Positions 11,692-23,300 of a stretch of DNA of 64,000 bases are shown one piece after another; positions within the stretch are counted from its first letter, which is position 1; every line of letters starts with the position of its first letter. The position numbers were made by a program, and so were the translations under genes. The notes beneath the pieces were generated by a model. It was given only the letters and a program-made list of their open reading frames with translations. It was not told the origin of the DNA and made no database searches. Source of the DNA: Saxidomus purpurata (Eukaryota; Mollusca; Bivalvia; Venerida; Veneridae); NCBI GenBank assembly GCA_022818135.1, contig JAFMSR010000001.1:5309663-5373662 (forward strand), read 5' to 3'.

Positions 11692-12465
11692 CAAGAGGGT
11701 CAAGATGGTCATATATCGCTATCCTGCCCAAAAGACAAAAAGTAGGTTTAAAGTCATGATCAAAACCAAACGCTGACATTTTAAAAATCTCTTTGCGAAA
11801 CGGTAAACACGTTCCAAACGTAGGTCAAATATCAATGTACCTAGAGACCTAACGTTTGACCAGATGTTACGCAGTTTCGGTCTTGACTAAAGTTCATCAA
11901 GACAAACTTTCTCTCAAGATGACTGATGCCGGTTTGTACCGAAGTCCTACTTTTTGACCCAACGAAACCCAGTTTCATAGTAAACCTAGAGTTCATCAAA
12001 ACAAACATTCTGATTAATTTTCAAGATGATTTGGTTCAAAATGTGAATTCTAAAACATTGATGTTCTATGAGTTCACAAGGCCTGTGATCTAGATTTTAG
12101 GATGTGACCAAATTTCAAACTTGACCTAGCAATTTACATGGTGTCCTAGGTTTTGATAACACGTAATACAGTTTCTATCTTGTCCTATATTTCATCAAGA
12201 CAAACTTTCTAAACACTTTTACGGATGATTGGGTACAAAATGTGGTTTCTACAATGTTTAGAATATTTTTTTATTTTTGACATGGTCTATGATTTGACCC
12301 CGGGTGACCTGGTTTCAAAGTTTGACGAGAGATCATCAATAAAAATATCCTGACCAATTTTCATGACGATTGTACTGTAGAATGTCCAGACGGTAAGTGT
12401 GGACAGACAGACAGGCAGGCAGGCAGGCAGGCTAGGGTGAGCTGAAAAGAGAACATTTCCATAAG
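11692..12465 (-). mobile_element. Helitron-like element E (minus)
   Basis: Read on the minus strand it starts TTTTCAGCTCACCCTAG and has a GCCT/GTCT microsatellite (12400-12436). Tandem units follow that include TTTCATCAAGACAAAC-type blocks. It ends GACCATCTTGACCCTCTTG, the same terminus as the element ending at 15588. It is non-autonomous. Confidence 0.65.
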
Positions 12466-14103
12466 TCATCTACTCTAGTTTCACCGATGTTGGAGCTAAA
12501 TATCAACTCATCTTTAGTAATAAATTATCTTACATAAGCAAGATAAATCTTTCATGCAAAATCTACACCGTTCAAAATGATATTACTCGTTGATTCTTAA
12601 GAAACGAATGCTACATTTATCATGTAATTATTTCTATTGTTATCTTGCACTTTCCCCGTAAGATTTCAAACATGATGCGATACTTTGGCATCAAATCTAC
12701 ATACATATCTAACAACTGGCGACCATTATACGCTTCCGTACATATTTTTGTCCTTTCTTCACGAAAAATCGTTGTCAGACAGCGTTTCTTAGATTATCAT
12801 TGGAAATTTAAAGCATGTACTTTCGATTAAGAAAGCAGTTATGTTATATTTTGGTACACCTAACGGTCAATTTCGCAATAATACATCTTTCTCGTTGTTT
12901 TAACAACTACTGATCGATTTCGCAATACGATATTTGTCCTGGTAATATAAGAGCTACAAATAAGTTAACATCCCTAATGATCCTGGTACATTAAACGATC
13001 ATATATCAAAATGAACAAAACATTAGATATAAGCATATGATCACCGTTTGTTCCTTCAACTTCCAAAGACTGACTAGAGTATTAATATTGAAATGACACT
13101 GTGTTTTAATAAAGATATAGAACTCTGATATTATATATTATGACATATTGTGCTTAAGAAAGTACAAGTCAGAGCCATTGACAGTTTTTTCCCATCCATA
13201 TGTCACAAAAACTGAGGGTAGGGGGACCTCTAGTAAACAGATATCAATGTAGGTGAATAGATATATTTTGCACTATTTATTTATTTGGAAGTTACAAATC
13301 ATGTAACTGCATTATACTATTTTCCTTTCCATATTCAACAAACGAAATTGAACGGCACAGTAAAGGCACTTCCAAACTTTAAGTCCGACGATTGCAGCAA
13401 GTATTGTGGGTGTTTAAATTGCTGTTATATTGATTGCATTTAAACAAATCGCTTCTCTCTTTACACATAGAACAGGTTGCTTAGTAAGAAATGTACAAAT
13501 GCCCATTGAATACATTAATTTGAACCGAATCAATTTGATATTTACTTAACACAACTGATTTTACATCGAACGTTTTGCAGCCAGAGTAGTTACTACATTT
13601 ACCATGTATACCTTCTTTTTTCACACAAACTGACCAATAGCATTTCGCCCATAGGCATTTCTTATGTACCGGAGAGAAATGGTTGCTTTGTCAGAACCGA
13701 GGATTTTTTTTACAAATATAACACTTTGCATCAGGTCTCTTTATTTCTTCTGAACGTTTCTCTGCATACACCTTGTAGAGCCGCATTGGATAGTTCAAAT
13801 CATCTTGAAATGTTCCTGTCTTCCCCGTGAACCCAAATGTATTGTTAAATTTAATCACATTGACTTAATTAAAGCCGCTGGGTTTGCTAAAAAAACAGAA
13901 AAAAGGTATAATAAGGCGCAACAGCTCTAATTTTTTCATCAAAATTTTGACTTATAACATAAGACATCGCCCTAATACCATTTCAATATACTGCTACAGC
14001 CTTGAAAATGTCGCAATAATTGACGTTATCGCACGTTTCAAATGACTTTAAACATACTGCATTTTTTAACACATTTCTAGAGTGGAGTAAAGTGTTGGAA
14101 TTT
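12466..14103. other. Intergenic, nothing firm
   Basis: No repeat family or gene could be supported. Confidence 0.4.
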
Positions 14104-15588
14104 TAGCTCACCTGAGTACGAAGTGCTCAAACGTGAACTATTTTGATCATCTAGTATCCGTTGCCTGTCTGTCGTATTTCTTCTTTCTGTCTGTCTGTCT
14201 GTCCGTCCGTCCGTCCGTCCGTCTGTCTGTAGTTTGTCGTCTGTCCACACTTAACCTTGTGTATGCTATAAAGGCTGCATTTTTAACTTGATCTTGATAA
14301 AATCTAGGTCGAGTTCGAATATGGGACATCTGGGGTCAGAAACTAGGTCACGGGGTCAAATCATAGAACAACCATGTGTATGCAATAAAGGTTGCATTTT
14401 TCATTGCATCTTCATGAAACTTGGTCAGTATAATTGCCTTGATAAAATTTAAGTCGAGCTTGAATATGGGTTATCTGTGGTCATAAACTTGGTCACGGAG
14501 TCAAGTCAAAGAAAAACCTTATGTATGCAATAGAAGTTGCATTTTTCATTAGATCTTCATGAATCTAAGTCAGTATGATTGTCTTGATAAAATCTAGGTT
14601 TAGTCTGAATATGGGTTATATTAAGTCAAAAAGTAGGTACGGGGTAAAATCATAGAAAAAAACTTGTGTATACAGTAGAAAAAAACAAAAATAATATCAA
14701 ACAGGGAATGCCACATACCAAAAACGCAGCCTCCCCAAAACGAGCCCCATAGCACCCAGAAGTGCACACCACACACACACACACACAATCATGTACACAC
14801 ACACACACACACATACACTACCAACACACACTAGCATACAAAACAAACACACGAGGACAAAACGAACAATTAAAGGAACACAGTGGGGCACCGCCTTGGA
14901 ACGGTTGCATTTTGCATTAGACCTTCATGAAAGTTGGTCGGTATGTACGCTTTGACAATATCTAGGTCAAGTTCGAATATAGGTCATATTGGGTTAAAAC
15001 CCTAGGTTACCCGGTTGAATCATAGAAAAACCATGTGAATGCAAAAGTGGTTGCATTTTTCATTGGATCTTCATGAAACTGATCAGTATGATTGTCAATA
15101 TAAAATCTAGGTCGAGTTCGATGGGTCATCTGGGGACAAACGCTAGGTCACAGTGATAAAACTTAGAAAAACCTTGTGTGTGGAATAGAGGTTGCATTTT
15201 TCATTTGATCTTCATGAAATTTTATCAGAATAACTGCCCTGATAAAATCTAGGTCGAGTTTGAATATTGGTCATCTCAGGTCAAATACTAGGTCACCTGG
15301 TTAAACACTTTGGGTACGCCATATAATTGACATTTACAACCCAATCATCATGACACTTGGTCAGAATGTTTGTGTGGATCACTTTAAAAACTTAATCCCG
15401 AAGAAAGCCTTGTTGGTACTCCAGAGGTTCCATTTTATAGCCAATCATCATATAAATTGGTCAGAAGGTTTGTCTTGTCAAGGTAAAACAAAATATGTTC
15501 ATGATATATAGGTTATGATTGACGTTTTGTCACATATGGTTATATGTAGTTCTCCGGTGAGCGATATAGGGCCATCTTAGCCCTCTTG
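14104..15588 (+). mobile_element. Helitron-like element E
   Basis: It starts TTTAGCTCACCTGAG and carries a long GTCT/GTCC microsatellite (14184-14230). Degenerate tandem units follow, marked by GGTTGCATTTTTCATT and AAAATCTAGGTCGAG. It ends with the hairpin AGGGCCATCTTAGCCCT and terminal CTCTTG. The retroelement at 14683-14904 is inserted in one unit. Confidence 0.75.
14683..14904 (-). mobile_element. 5'-truncated retroelement copy in Helitron E
   Basis: On the minus strand it starts at CGTTCCAAGGCGGTGCC and ends GATATTATTTTTGTTTTTTT. It splits an E unit that elsewhere reads AATAGAGGTTGCATTTTTC. Its 5' breakpoint lies within a few bases of that of the copy at 24513-24764. Confidence 0.85.
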
Positions 15589-15671
15589 TTATCCGAAACG
15601 GCATGGTAAAACAATTCGGTTATTCATTGCTAAGAAGCTCATACTAAAAAGATCCGTTACAACATTTAGTA

Positions 15672-15922
15672 GGTGCGATGGTGGAGTGGTTAACGCTCTG
15701 AACTACTAATCCAGAAGTCCACGGTTCGATTCTCAGCCGAGGCACTGGACATTTCAGAAACGCTTTTCAGTGTTTCCCACCTATCTGAGATAAACTGGTT
15801 AGAAACCGAGATGTAGGCTCGCATGTATCGGTGCTATACACCGGGCATGTAAAAGAACCAAGGTGTCTATTCGTAAAAGAGCTAGGGTCTGGTACTCGGA
15901 TTCTCTTGTATCTTCTTCTGTC
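15672..15922 (+). mobile_element. tRNA-derived SINE
   Basis: The head has an A-box-like GGTGGAGTGGTTAACGCTCT and a clean B box (GGTTCGATTCTC), as in class II (Ser/Leu-like) tRNAs. An unrelated body of about 180 bp follows, containing GTGCTATACACCGGGCATGT. It abuts the TTTAAA of MITE A at 15923. A real tRNA is excluded because the acceptor stem does not pair. Confidence 0.75.
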
Positions 15923-16283
15923 TTTAAAGCTGCTCGCTCTCAGTCACCATTGAAAAAAATATTATTTTTTTTAAAATTGACCTTATTCATAAATATAAAA
16001 CTAAATACTAGAATCAAAATATAAGCAAAAATCTAGGTAGGAATTTGCAGGAATCGATTGAAAATCGGTTACACGGCACAGCTACACTATATGTTTATAT
16101 TGGAATTTCAAAAGCGTGTGCAACGCTTTTGAATTTGGTAGTGATATATATGAAATTTAGAGATATACGTGACAGGAATTTAAACTAGAGCCTCTTTATA
16201 TGACTATATGTTCTAAAACACGTTATTTACATACGGTTTGAAGAACTTAATTTTTTACCAATCTAAGAGCGAGCAGCTTTAAA
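15923..16283 (+). repeat. MITE A, complete copy
   Basis: The 361-bp element has inverted termini TTTAAAGCTGCTCGCTCTCA and its complement ...GAGCGAGCAGCTTTAAA. It has no ORF. Flanking TTAA inside TTTAAA suggests TTAA target duplication, as in piggyBac-type MITEs. Confidence 0.85.
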
Positions 16284-16561
16284 AGAAAAAAGGACCACAA
16301 TGGAAATAAGTACTTGCTCTGTATTGTGTCATCCTTGGTACTTGGTACTGAAAAAGTACATGCATACAATTTCAACCGGTATCATAGCTCAAAGTGTCTC
16401 AATTACTGTGTTCATCCACACTGTGTAAAGGATTTGTGGTGAAAATAGGAAATATTATGGCAGGTGTTCTAAGAATCAAAGTGTCTTCTCTAAAGCGAGA
16501 AAATATTTTACTGATAGATTCTAAAAAGAAATGGTTAAAAAGAAGATAAATCATCGCCTAA

Positions 16562-16895
16562 TTATGCCTTCCTGTACATGTATACAGTTGCCACCTCTTC
16601 GTATGTAAATGGATCAGCTCTATTGTTCTTGTTGCCCTTAACGTCTTTAACCATTTTTGCTACTTAGAATGACCTTTGAATGCTTGAATATAGGATCTGA
16701 AGTGATGCTGTGGCCATAGCTGTTGTCAGATAGATGGCGATTTGTGTTGGTTTGTATGGGCTTCAGGGTGTCTGATTTATACTCTTTCTCCTTCAATGTT
16801 CGAAGCTCAACAAACATCTTGACCAACAACATATTTAATTCAACTGGCGACAACGTTTGACGTAAATCTAAGCCCAATGTATGATTTTGGCACAC
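16562..16895 (-). CDS. Possible terminal exon of an unidentified gene
   Basis: A splice-acceptor-like TTTCTATTAG precedes an open frame from 16895 to a TAA at 16647 (82 codons, including LSPVELNMLLVKMFVEL). A second open frame (16654-16562) reads MVKDVKGNKNNRADPFTYEE... and ends in TAA. The two would be continuous if one A were removed from the A5 run at 16654-16658, which suggests either a frameshift or a sequencing error. I do not recognise the protein. It lies 0.4 kb beyond the receptor's stop on the same strand, so it could be an alternative last exon or a separate gene. Confidence 0.35.
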
Positions 16896-17332
16896 CTAAT
16901 AGAAAGCTAGGGGTATCTTTTTTCTGTATTTAGTTTGTTAAATAAATAGTAAAGTGTACAATAAATACATCTGGTCGCACAGGATGGACGACCGGCTTAC
17001 ATCAGATTTGTTATTAAAGTGATTTAAGTGTACATCATCAATACCATTACGTAAGAGGTTATGTAGTAGGAATTTCATAAAAACAAACATACAATGTCAT
17101 CTACACATGTTTTATACTTAGTTTTTTTTCATTACCCCTTAAAATAATAGAAATATTTTATATACAATACAATTTTATACACAATATCGCAACGAATAGA
17201 GGCTTTCAATCTTTTGCACTTTAATTCAAACGTAGCAGAATATAAGATCATACTGTTTTTAACAAAACAAAAAGTAAATCTGGTTAAGCCAATAAAACGT
17301 TGCGGTTATTTTACTCCAGTCTGTCTACTTTG

Positions 17333-17340
17333 TCACTGGT
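17333..17340 (-). CDS. Receptor terminal coding segment and stop
   Basis: The acceptor TATTATTTTCAG is followed by AC CAG TGA. With the G carried over from the previous exon this codes Asp-Gln-stop. It is short, but phase and acceptor both fit. Confidence 0.5.
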
Positions 17341-20300
17341 CTGAAAATAATAGTTAACTATCAATAATTATCTTGCATTGTAAAGATTTTAGAAAAAGTT
17401 TTAAACTATTCATTGTAGCATCATATTCAGTTTGTTATTTTCATTTTTAAGTATAGAAAGTAATAAAACAATTATCAGTGTCTTATTGTAGAGTGTTTAG
17501 TAGTTACAAATACGAAGCCTACTTACCCAAGACAGACATTTGCTGATAAGCATGTTCTGCGCCTGAAGAAAAGTACAAATTTAGCTATCTGTACGAACTG
17601 TTAAGTATACTGCAAGCATTTATATAAATTTTGGTATCTACTTCGAACAAATTGAGCACCGGAAATAAGTAAACACTGAAGAGATCGTCAGAAATGTCAT
17701 AGAAATTAGAGGGACACATACCAATGGTATCTAGTCAAATCTTATTGTCTTCTACTTTTAAAATGAAAATATGAAATATAACGCCAATATTAACCTTCCA
17801 CATTATTAATGTGTTCGTAGTTGTCTCTTCTTGTTTCAGGAATAGGCATCGTGTCTATATAATAAAAGAAAAGTTTAAGGTGGATTTGATATTTTTTAAG
17901 AAAAAAATGTATACATACTTACTGAATAAAACATGTATTTATTTTGTCACTTTATATGGCAACTATAAATTGCAATGATAAGCGACTGAAAAGTGTTCTC
18001 GTTCTTGTGTCCTTAAGTTTGCAAGTGGTGTCACAGGCATTACATGTAGAGGTACATATTTCCACTCTTTAAAAATTAACAGACCATGATCTGTTTCCAT
18101 TGCATCATTTATTCATCATTGACACAATATTAACTTAGAATATCAAAAAAATTGTTTTAAGGAGTACATGTCAATATCTACAAGATAAATGAAAGCGCAT
18201 GTTATTGCAGTTCGTTCAATGTGTTCACGCTTATTCATGGGCGGTTTTCGTCTTGGGCATTCAACATCACATTACGTTGTATGACCACTCTACTTTTTTA
18301 ATAAAATAAAAGCGCTATTATACATGTTTTTGTCATATATTTTCAAAAATATATAAACGTTAAGTAAAGAAAATATCTCGTATTGAACTTAAATGATATA
18401 GAAAATACGTTGAATCCAATAATATCGCCATATCGATAAAACAAATGTTTGATATAGAGAAATAAATCATGCGGCCCGGTCCATATTATTACGTTATGAG
18501 AGTGTTCTAATAAATTTGATTATAAAACAGTTAATATACTAGTTATACACTATAAAACATACCTTGACTTGCTTCATTTATAGCAAGTCTATTTTGATAG
18601 TAAACCTCTGTACTGGTATCCTGTCGACTTTTTGCATGAAAAGGAAATATTGAGAAACTTGTTTTACAACACTCATCAAAACATCCTTACCTACTCACAC
18701 ACACAAGAAAATCTCATTTGGACGCGATACAACGGACTTTGAGATGAAGAAACTCAAAAAAGTTTACATCGTGCAGCTACACATATTATATCCTACAATG
18801 GAAACGATATAGAACATATGGCATAAAAGGTTCAAATAGAAAAAATAAAATAAAGAATAGAACCGTGCAACAGAAAGGGCACTCTCTGTCATCCATTTCG
18901 AATATTTAGTTTGATGTCAACAAGGCGACAAATCGGACACTATGTTTGAAATCAGCCTTAATATTTCTAAATCTAATTTGTTGTTAATACTATGATTTTA
19001 CCGTTATTAATTAAAGTTAACTGTTGTGCATATTTTATTATTTTATGTATGTGTAGTATAAATTGGTTCTCAATCTATTAGTGATAAAGTAATGTTGTCT
19101 TGCTCGGCTGAGCGATAGAAACAACGTCTTTCAGTGAAAAATATCAAAACATATATTTTTCAGAATAGTGTTTTCATTTAACCGTTAATATCACAATAAT
19201 TCAGTACTCCATTGGTCGATTGTATTCATTTAACTGTTTAGTTAAGTTATGGTAATGTTTAAGTAAATAAGAAAACTGTATGAATACCTTCATTTTTATG
19301 TTTCTTGATTGGTTATAATTAAAGTGATATAAACCCGTAACTTAACGTTTGTTTTGAATTTGCAAATATTAAACACTTTTATCTTTACGAACAATGAATA
19401 TATAGGTAAACTTACTTCCGAGAAGATCGTCTTCTTACCAATACAGCTATTCCAACTGCGGTAGCAGCAATAGCTGCAACACCTAAGATCGATCCAAGTA
19501 CAACAGTTATCATAGAGTTGTCATTTTCCGATGAACCGTTTGGCCTTTCTGCCAAAAGAAAATATGAAGTGTTAATGTGAATACTCCTGAAAATCATTAT
19601 TCATTTGAAATCAATCGAGTCATCTCTTGTAATACTTCGTATGAAACAAATGAATAAGATTAGTTTAAACGTATCTGTTTTACAACGGTTGTAGAACAAG
19701 TTCATGCAATGCATATACATTACTATCGGTTACTACTTCTTCCTAAAGATCTGACCAGAACTAGTAACAGCGTCGAAAGAAGAGTTATCAAATTAGTCAT
19801 TATTATATAGTAAGATTACATTTGTAGGTTTCACTATGCTTACCTGAAACAGGAAAACATACGGGTTCATCGTGTGCTCCTTCACATCCTTTTGTACATT
19901 TGCCAGACTCCTGGATACAGACATTATCAATGCACAAATTGCTGCATGATTTGTTACATGTAAAGCCAAAGAATCGTTCATCACAACCAAAATGACATTT
20001 TCCAGTAAATTGTTCGCATCCACTGACGCGTACACCAGGTAAATCTTTGCAATTTGCCGGTCAGTTCATATGGCAAATTTGCCCATACCTTTTTTTTGCA
20101 CATGAGTCACATACTCCTGTCTTAGAATTACAATCACCGTCACAGTTTTCTGAACAATATTCACATGTCGTTGAGTTTTCTCTGTTTCTGAAACCGTTCT
20201 TACAGGAAGTGCAGTTCTTACTTGAAGTACACTCTTCACAGTTAGGTGGGCACTGTATACAGTGTTTATTTCCATCAAGGAAATAAGCATCATAACATGA

Positions 20301-23300
20301 TTCACACACATTTACGTCCGCGGTACAATTTTTACAATTATGGTTACATAACAAGTAACATTTCCAGCCTGTATGACCATCAATACATCCTTTGGTACAT
20401 TCGTTATCATAGTTTGGCCCTTTGTCGCATTTATTGTCAATACAACATTCGCATTTGGTGCGCGTGCAATTTGGATCAGAAACTGAAAATATGCAATATT
20501 CGTCTTTGACATTAATACAATGCGTTATCGCTAGTTACACGTAATTGTTTGTTTCAAGTGCTATTCGGCACGATATAATCGGCAGTACTTAAAAAAGTTT
20601 TAAGTACCTTTAGCCGCTGTATCCGAGGCAGTGTGGCATCAAGTAGCACTGTATGAGATGAATGACAACCGCGCTGAGAAGCGGTATTCAGATATCCCAA
20701 CTACCTGTCTAGGCAAAAAACTGAATAAAAATCTACTGAATCACCACCCCTGAATGTCTGATAAACATGAAGTTTTGGTAGTGAGAAACCCCCCCCCCCT
20801 CTCCACAAAACAAAATATACTCTTTTATTGTAGTGCTCTATGTACTAGAATTCTACACTAAGTAAGTTACTACACTACTATAATCTCTTTGCTAGAGTTA
20901 CTACACTACTATAATCTCTTTGCTAGGGTTGTCTACTCATAATCTGAGTTCTACTGTGTTTTACTATGCATAGTAAAGATCTACATCTTGTATTAACTCT
21001 TGCAAATAGTAAAGATATTAATAATGATATAATAATGATAACTATTATAATTATAATCAAAATCTTTTTCAAACTAAAAAATAAGGTGTCTTATACCATA
21101 TCCATAGGCAGTACTGTCAGACATATTTGGTTAAGCAGGTATTGGAACAAATTTACATACATAATATTGCACATTCCTTGCGAAAATGTCATGGTGCCTT
21201 AAACATGTTTTTTCAGCTGAAATGCTCGGCACTTCAATATCATGCATGCAAAATGCAATCAACACCCAAGTACTGTCACAGGACAAGACACAACTGAAAA
21301 GAAATAAGAATAGTACACATATGATGGTAATAATTGAAACCAGTATACAAATGATAGACCAGATCATGGAACCTTGGTGTATACCTTAGACTGTCTGAAA
21401 TAAGTTTGTTTTGAGACTATTGTTGTTAAAGTCAAAGATGATCATTTAAATTTATTCTAATCTGATCTTTTTAGTTTCTGTAGAATGTAATTGGAATAAT
21501 GCACAGACAGACTATTGATATCTTCTCAGTTGTCTGATCAATTTTATCAAACTGAATACTATTCTATCTTTATTGTTTGGTTTCTCCATGAGAACATGCT
21601 TAGGCATATTGTATAACAAACAACACTGTATGACACTTAATGAAATAAATTCATTCTATATAGCTTTAGTTTCTGCATAACACTAGGCATACTCATATTG
21701 CCAAAATGTGCTCTTCTATCAGACTGGCTTTCCATACAGCAAAAATTATATCCATTTATGTTTAGTTTCTCCATGAGAACATACTTAGTCAAACTGTTTC
21801 AGATCATATTATCTATAATAAAGTTACCTAAAACCGTTCTTAAAAGATTTTGTTTTTGCATAAGAAAAAAAAAATATTGTCAAAATAAGCATTTTTTTCA
21901 GACTGGCTTGCCATACAATTTAGATTTCTTCACTATCATTTTGTTCTTTATGGCTCGAATCAGTATACATGTATACATGTATCTATATGAGTAAATGTAG
22001 AATAATGAAGTCAGAAGACATCACAGACTTATATTTTCAAAAGCTATCCGAACATTAGACACATTTATTGAACGTATGAAAATTTGCTATTGATATTCTT
22101 TATCATTTATTAAACATATTAGAAATGAGTCTATGTGTGTGTTAAACTTCTGTGTTTCAACAACACCTTCAACAATTTTTCTATGACAGAATGTCATTCT
22201 TTATTTTTATCCGAAACTTCAGCACAGGGAAATAATTCTTATATCAATGCTTGCTACCTTTGTCAGGGTGGAATCGGTAGCTGCAGATATACTGACTGTA
22301 CAACATATCAAAAGCATGTTAAATTATTAAAATTGATTAAGCATTCTTCCTGTCATTTGTCAAATTGTTTGGTTCGTCTGCTTCTGTTGATAATCCGGAA
22401 GTAAACATTGCAGTTAAATTCTGGAACCCGGGCCCAAACCGTACACTCTTGTATTGTTATACCATAGACCTCTGTCTATTCAGTGGGTCTCTGTAGCATG
22501 TGACACATTTATTTTATTTTACTAGATAAGTATTATTATCATAAATCTACCATTTCTACTTATAGAAGCACCATATTTGAATATGAAAGACATTAAGTCA
22601 TTCAGGGGTGGTGATTCAGTAGATTTTTATTCAGTTTGTTGCCTAGACAGGTAGTTGGGATATCTGAATACCGCTTCTCAGCGCGGTTGTCATTCATCTC
22701 ATACAGCGGCTAAAGGTACTTAAACTTAAAAGTACTGCCGATTATATCGTGCCGAATAGCACTTGAAACAAACAAGATATATATCTTAAAGTCCAGCGTA
22801 AGCCCTTTTGGGTGCTGGCCTGTATTATGCTTGCAGTTATGTGAACCATTCCCATATGAATCAAAATTAAAATTAACCTTCTCAATGAAATTACGATGTA
22901 AGAATTTTGAAATGTTTTTCTCATAAAAATTCCATAATACAGAAATATTTTACTGACAAAGGAATGTTTTTATTGCAAGTCAAGTCCTTGTGATTACAGA
23001 GTAAACGTTCGGAGAATTAGTGCGAGGGCAATCACCACGACTTAATGTCTTTCATATTCAAATATGGTGTTTCTATAAGTAGAAATGGTAGATTTATGAT
23101 AATAATACTTATCTAGTAAAACAAAATAAAATGTGTCACATGCTACAGAGACCCACTGCATAGACAGAGGTCTATGGTAATACAGTGCAAGAGTGTACGG
23201 TTTGGGCCCGGGTTCCAGAATTTAACTGCAATGTTTACTTCCGGATTATCAACAGAAGCAGACGAACCAAACAATTTGACAAATGACAGGAAGAATGCTT

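Noticed and set aside
13380..13470. Plus-strand hydrophobic, membrane-like segment
   Set aside because: An in-frame TAA interrupts it, splice sites are weak and no neighbouring exon supports it.
15672..15745. Functional tRNA gene
   Set aside because: A and B boxes are good, but the acceptor stem does not pair and a SINE body follows directly.
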